Source: Ottowia beijingensis (GTDB taxonomy: Bacteria; Pseudomonadota; Gammaproteobacteria; Burkholderiales; Burkholderiaceae_C). Taken from it: 64,000 nt of DNA. Made by a program: the position numbers and the translations under genes. Shown here piece by piece: positions 61,325 through 64,000 of the stretch. The notes beneath the pieces were generated by a model. The model did not search any database, was not told the DNA's origin, and saw only the letters and a program-made list of their open reading frames with translations. Where the stretch lies: assembly GCF_013423955.1 (NCBI RefSeq), contig NZ_JACCKX010000001.1:3038001-3102000 (forward strand), written 5' to 3'. Position 1 is the stretch's first letter. Every line of letters begins with the position of its first letter.

Positions 61325-61372
61325 AAAGCGCGGGCAGCTATCTTTGCGATAGCTGTCCGCGCCGCTGGATCA
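61325..61372. repeat. short copy of the palindromic dispersed repeat family before the phaC stop
   Basis: GCGCGGGCAGCTATCTTTGCG and ATAGCTGTCCGCGCC form an inverted repeat just after phaC. It may act as its terminator. Confidence 0.55.
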
Positions 61373-61385
61373 GCGAATCGACCGC

Positions 61386-63205
61386 TTATTCGCCCGGGTA
61401 GCGCTGCATCACATAGGTGCCCGGCGCATCGGCCAGCGCGCGGCTGGCGGGGATGGGCTTGGCCTTGACCGGTGCCGACGAATGCCCGGCCAGCCAGCCC
61501 TGCCAGGCGGGCCACCACGAGCTTTCGCCGCGCTCGGCGGTCTGCAGCCATTCGTCGGCGCTGCGCCATTCGCCGCGCTCGGGGCGGGTGGCGATGCGGT
61601 AGTTGCGGCGCGGGTGGCCGGGCTGCGACACGATGCCGGCGTTGTGGCCGCCGCTGGTGAGCACGAAGGTGATTTCCACGTCGGTCAGCAGGTGCAGCTT
61701 GTAGACCGAGCGCCAGGGCGAGACGTGGTCGCGCTCGGTGCCCACGGCGAACACCGGCATGCGCAGGTCGTTCAGCGACACCGGCTTGCCGCCGACCTCG
61801 TAGCGGCCGTGGGCGAAGGCGTTCTTCAGGTACAGCGCCACCAGGTATTCGTGGTGCATGCGCGCCGGCAGGCGCGTGGTGTCGGCGTTCCAGGCCATCA
61901 GGTCGTTGCCCTGGTCGCGCTCGCCCATCAGGTATTCGCGCATGCGGCGCGTCCACACCAGGTCGCGCGAGTGCAGGAACTGGAACGAGCCGGCCATCTG
62001 CTTGCCGGTGAGGAAGCCCTGGCCCTTGGTCAGGTGGTCCAGCAGGTTGACCTGGCTCTCGTCGATGAACAGGCCCAGTTCGCCCGGCTCGGAGAAGTCG
62101 ACCTGCGCGGCCAGCAGGCTGAGGGTCTTCAGCGCCGGCAGCTGCTCGTAGCCCTCCACGCCGCCATCGCGCGCCAGGGCCGCGGCGGCCATGGCCAGCA
62201 GCGTGCCGCCCAGGCAGTAGCCCATGGCGTGGATCTGCGGCGCGCGGGCGTCGTGGCCGACGGCGCCGATGGCGTCGAGCACGCCCATCTCCAGGTAGTC
62301 GTCCATGCTCAGCTCGCGGTCCGACTCGTCGGGGTTGCGCCACGAGATCATGTACACGGTGTGGCCCTGCTCGACCAGGTAGCGCACCATCGAGTTGTGC
62401 GGCGACAGATCGAGGATGTAGAACTTCATGATCCACGACGGCACGATCAGCACCGGCTCGGGGTGCACGGTGTCGGTCTGCGGCGCGTAGCGGATCAGCT
62501 CGATCAGGTGGTTGCGGAACACCACCTTGCCCGGCGTGGTGGCCACGTTGCCGCCCACCACGAAGCGGCCCTGGTTGGCCACGTCCTCGGCTGTGGGCAC
62601 GCGCGTGAAGTCGGCCAGCCAGTTCTGCCAGCCCTTGGCCAGCGCGCCGCCGCCGCTTTCAATGGCGTTCTTCAGCACCACCGGGTTGGTGGCCAAGCGG
62701 TTGGCGGGCGACATCATGTCGAGGTACTGGCGGGCGAAGAAGTCGACCAGCGCCGTGTGGTGCTCGGTCACGCCCGGCACCTTGGCGGCCTCGCGCCAGA
62801 AGGCCTCGGCGTTGCGGAAGCCGGTGCGCCACTGGCTGAACGGCCATTGCGACCATTCCTCGGCGCGAAAGCGCGGGTCGTCGTCCTTCAGCCCTTCGCC
62901 CTGGCTGCTGCCGTCGCGCATCTGGGCGGTATCGGTTGCCAGTTGGTTGGCAGCACGGCCAGTTCCATCTGGCGGCCGGGCGAGGCGGCCAGGTGCCAGG
63001 CCCAGTCGGCAAACGCCAGGCTGAGCGCGATGGGCGACAGGTTGCCGGCCACGGGCGCCACGGCGGTCTGGATCAGGCGGTCGAGCTTCTGGGTGGGCGT
63101 TTCGTCGCTCACGCCGGCGTCGAAGGCCTCGACGCGGGACTCGTTCTGGGCCGCGCGGGCACGGCGGCGGGCGGCGCGGGCAATGGAGGGGTCGTGGCGG
63201 TCCAT
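61386..63205 (-). CDS. phaC: polyhydroxyalkanoate synthase, class I (apparent frameshift)
   Basis: Polymerises hydroxyacyl-CoA into storage polyester. ATG 63205. One base is missing near 62,950 (VLAANQLATDTAQMRDG expected); repaired length 606 residues, the class I size. Active-site cysteine in the lipase-like box AMGYCLGGTLLAM, aspartate in VGTERDHVSPWRSVYKL, histidine in TSGGHNAGIVSQPGHPRRNY; also the N-terminal FTRVPTAEDVANQGRFVVGG and WIMKFYILDLSPHNSMVRYL. No phaA, phaB or phasin gene in the window. An FNR-type box lies 124 bases upstream. Confidence 0.95.
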
Positions 63206-63328
63206 GGGCTTTTTCTCAGGTGATCGGGGGTGGTGTATGAATGCTGTGTCGCCGTCATGGCAATACCGTGACAGGTGCGGTCACACCGGGCTTTGACAAG
63301 CAGAATAACCCACCACATCGCCCATTCT

Positions 63329-63342
63329 TTGACTCGCGTCAA
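63329..63342. promoter_or_regulatory. FNR/Anr-type box upstream of phaC
   Basis: TTGACTCGCGTCAA (perfect TTGAC-N4-GTCAA). On the minus strand a TATTCT -10-like box (63,307-63,302) would put the box near -41 for phaC. It could also serve the plus-strand gene at 63,467 from further away. Confidence 0.6.
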
Positions 63343-63466
63343 GGCGGAACTTCCCTGAGCGGGCAACATCAGTCCAAAAGTGGGCATGATGTGACCAAAG
63401 TCCCATGCCGGCACGACAAGGCTCCGCGCGGCATCGCGCGCGGCCGATCAGAAACAGGAGACAGAC

Positions 63467-64000
63467 ATGCCGTACCCCTTCGCACTTCGGCGGCCGTGCA
63501 GGCACGCCGGGTCGTCCCCAGGCCGCTGATGAACGCGGTGTTCGACGCCCTGAGCCTGCAGGCCGCCATGTTGGACGTGGTGGCCGCCAGCCATGCCACG
63601 CCGCGGCTGATCGGCGAGCGCCAGCAGCAGCGCCTGGTGCGCCTGCTCGAGGCCGCGCGCGCCGTGCCGGTGTACCGCGAGCGGCTGGGCAACGGCCGCC
63701 TGCGCTCGTCCGATCTCTCGCGCATGGCGCCGGTGGCCAAGCGCGAGCTGATGGACCGCTTCGACGAGTGGGTGACCCAGCCCGAACTGAAGCTGGACGA
63801 GTTGCGCGACTTCGTGTCCGATCCGGCGCGCGCCGCCGAGCCGTACCTGGACCGCTACGTGGTGTGGGAAAGCTCGGGCACCAGCGGGCAGCCGGGCATC
63901 TTCGTGCAGGACGCGCACGCCATGGCCGTGTACGACGCGCTGGAGGCCGTGCGCCACCGCCTGCCGGCGCGCGGCGGGCGCGGGCTGTTTGCCGCCTTCG
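63467..64000 (+). CDS. adenylate-forming enzyme, phenylacetate-CoA-ligase-like, cut by window edge (apparent frameshift near the start)
   Basis: ATG 63467 follows CAGGAG at good spacing (MPYPFA), one base is missing near 63,482, then TSAAVQARRVVPRPLMNAVF continues. An in-frame start without repair would be ATG 63529. Visible part about 178 residues. RAVPVYRERLGNGRLRSSDL and APVAKRELMDRFDEWV resemble the N-terminal region of PaaK-like ligases, and VVWESSGTSGQPGIFVQD is the ATP/AMP-binding loop. The substrate cannot be told from this part. Divergent from phaC. Confidence 0.8.

Overview
The window is high-GC proteobacterial DNA, and gene content, small dispersed repeats and operon layouts point to Burkholderiales, most likely Comamonadaceae. 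It has two parts. Positions 1 to about 16,300 are one end of an integrative element. The rest is chromosomal housekeeping DNA.

The element reads mostly on the minus strand, from a tyrosine integrase (14,860-16,061) leftwards through a YhcG/DUF1016 nuclease-like protein, RadC, two DUF2958 proteins, DUF932, a ParB-like protein, DUF736, a DUF2285 protein and an AlpA-type HTH cut by the left edge. This set is typical of proteobacterial ICE accessory backbones. The right boundary is a 61-base 3' fragment of a tRNA-Leu(UAA) gene (16,237-16,297), read here as the attachment duplicate. An intact-looking IS1380-type insertion sequence (9,931-11,565) sits inside a copy of a GC-rich intergenic repeat that recurs between the element's genes. 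On the opposite strand and visibly AT-richer is a cargo block (1,977-4,874): an XRE regulator, an OLD-like ATPase/TOPRIM protein and a DNA adenine methyltransferase. This looks like an anti-phage or restriction-type module and is the best candidate for something new.

The chromosomal part contains an MFS transporter; murI overlapping a class I fumarase gene, with fumC divergent; acs; two tandem small cytochromes c; a small Trp-rich protein; ilvD; an orphan pair of ATP synthase gamma and epsilon genes; lgt; a malonate-use cluster (malonyl-CoA decarboxylase, Bug-type receptor, enoyl-CoA hydratase, malonyl-CoA synthetase); a LapA-like protein; uspA; a full cbb3 oxidase locus (ccoI-ccoS-ccoNOQP-ccoG-ccoH); the SRP RNA gene; dnaX-ybaB-recR; a MAPEG protein; a solute-binding protein; mltD-gloB; a methyltransferase reading into rnhA; a two-gene RND efflux system; an O-methyltransferase; a DUF3147 protein; phaC; and the start of an adenylate-forming enzyme. 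FNR/Anr-type boxes (TTGAC-N4-RTCAA) lie between uspA and ccoI, before ccoN and before phaC, consistent with low-oxygen control of respiration and polymer storage. CcoP carries an unusual C-terminal OmpA-like domain.

A caution applies throughout: more than twenty genes, including essential ones (dnaX, murI), have apparent one-base frameshifts, nearly all fixed by adding one base in a short homopolymer or GC-rich run. This looks like residual sequencing error, not gene decay, so such genes are given as single CDS spans with the break stated. The strands also carry REP/REPIN elements and a second palindromic repeat family (core AGCTGCTTGCGC).
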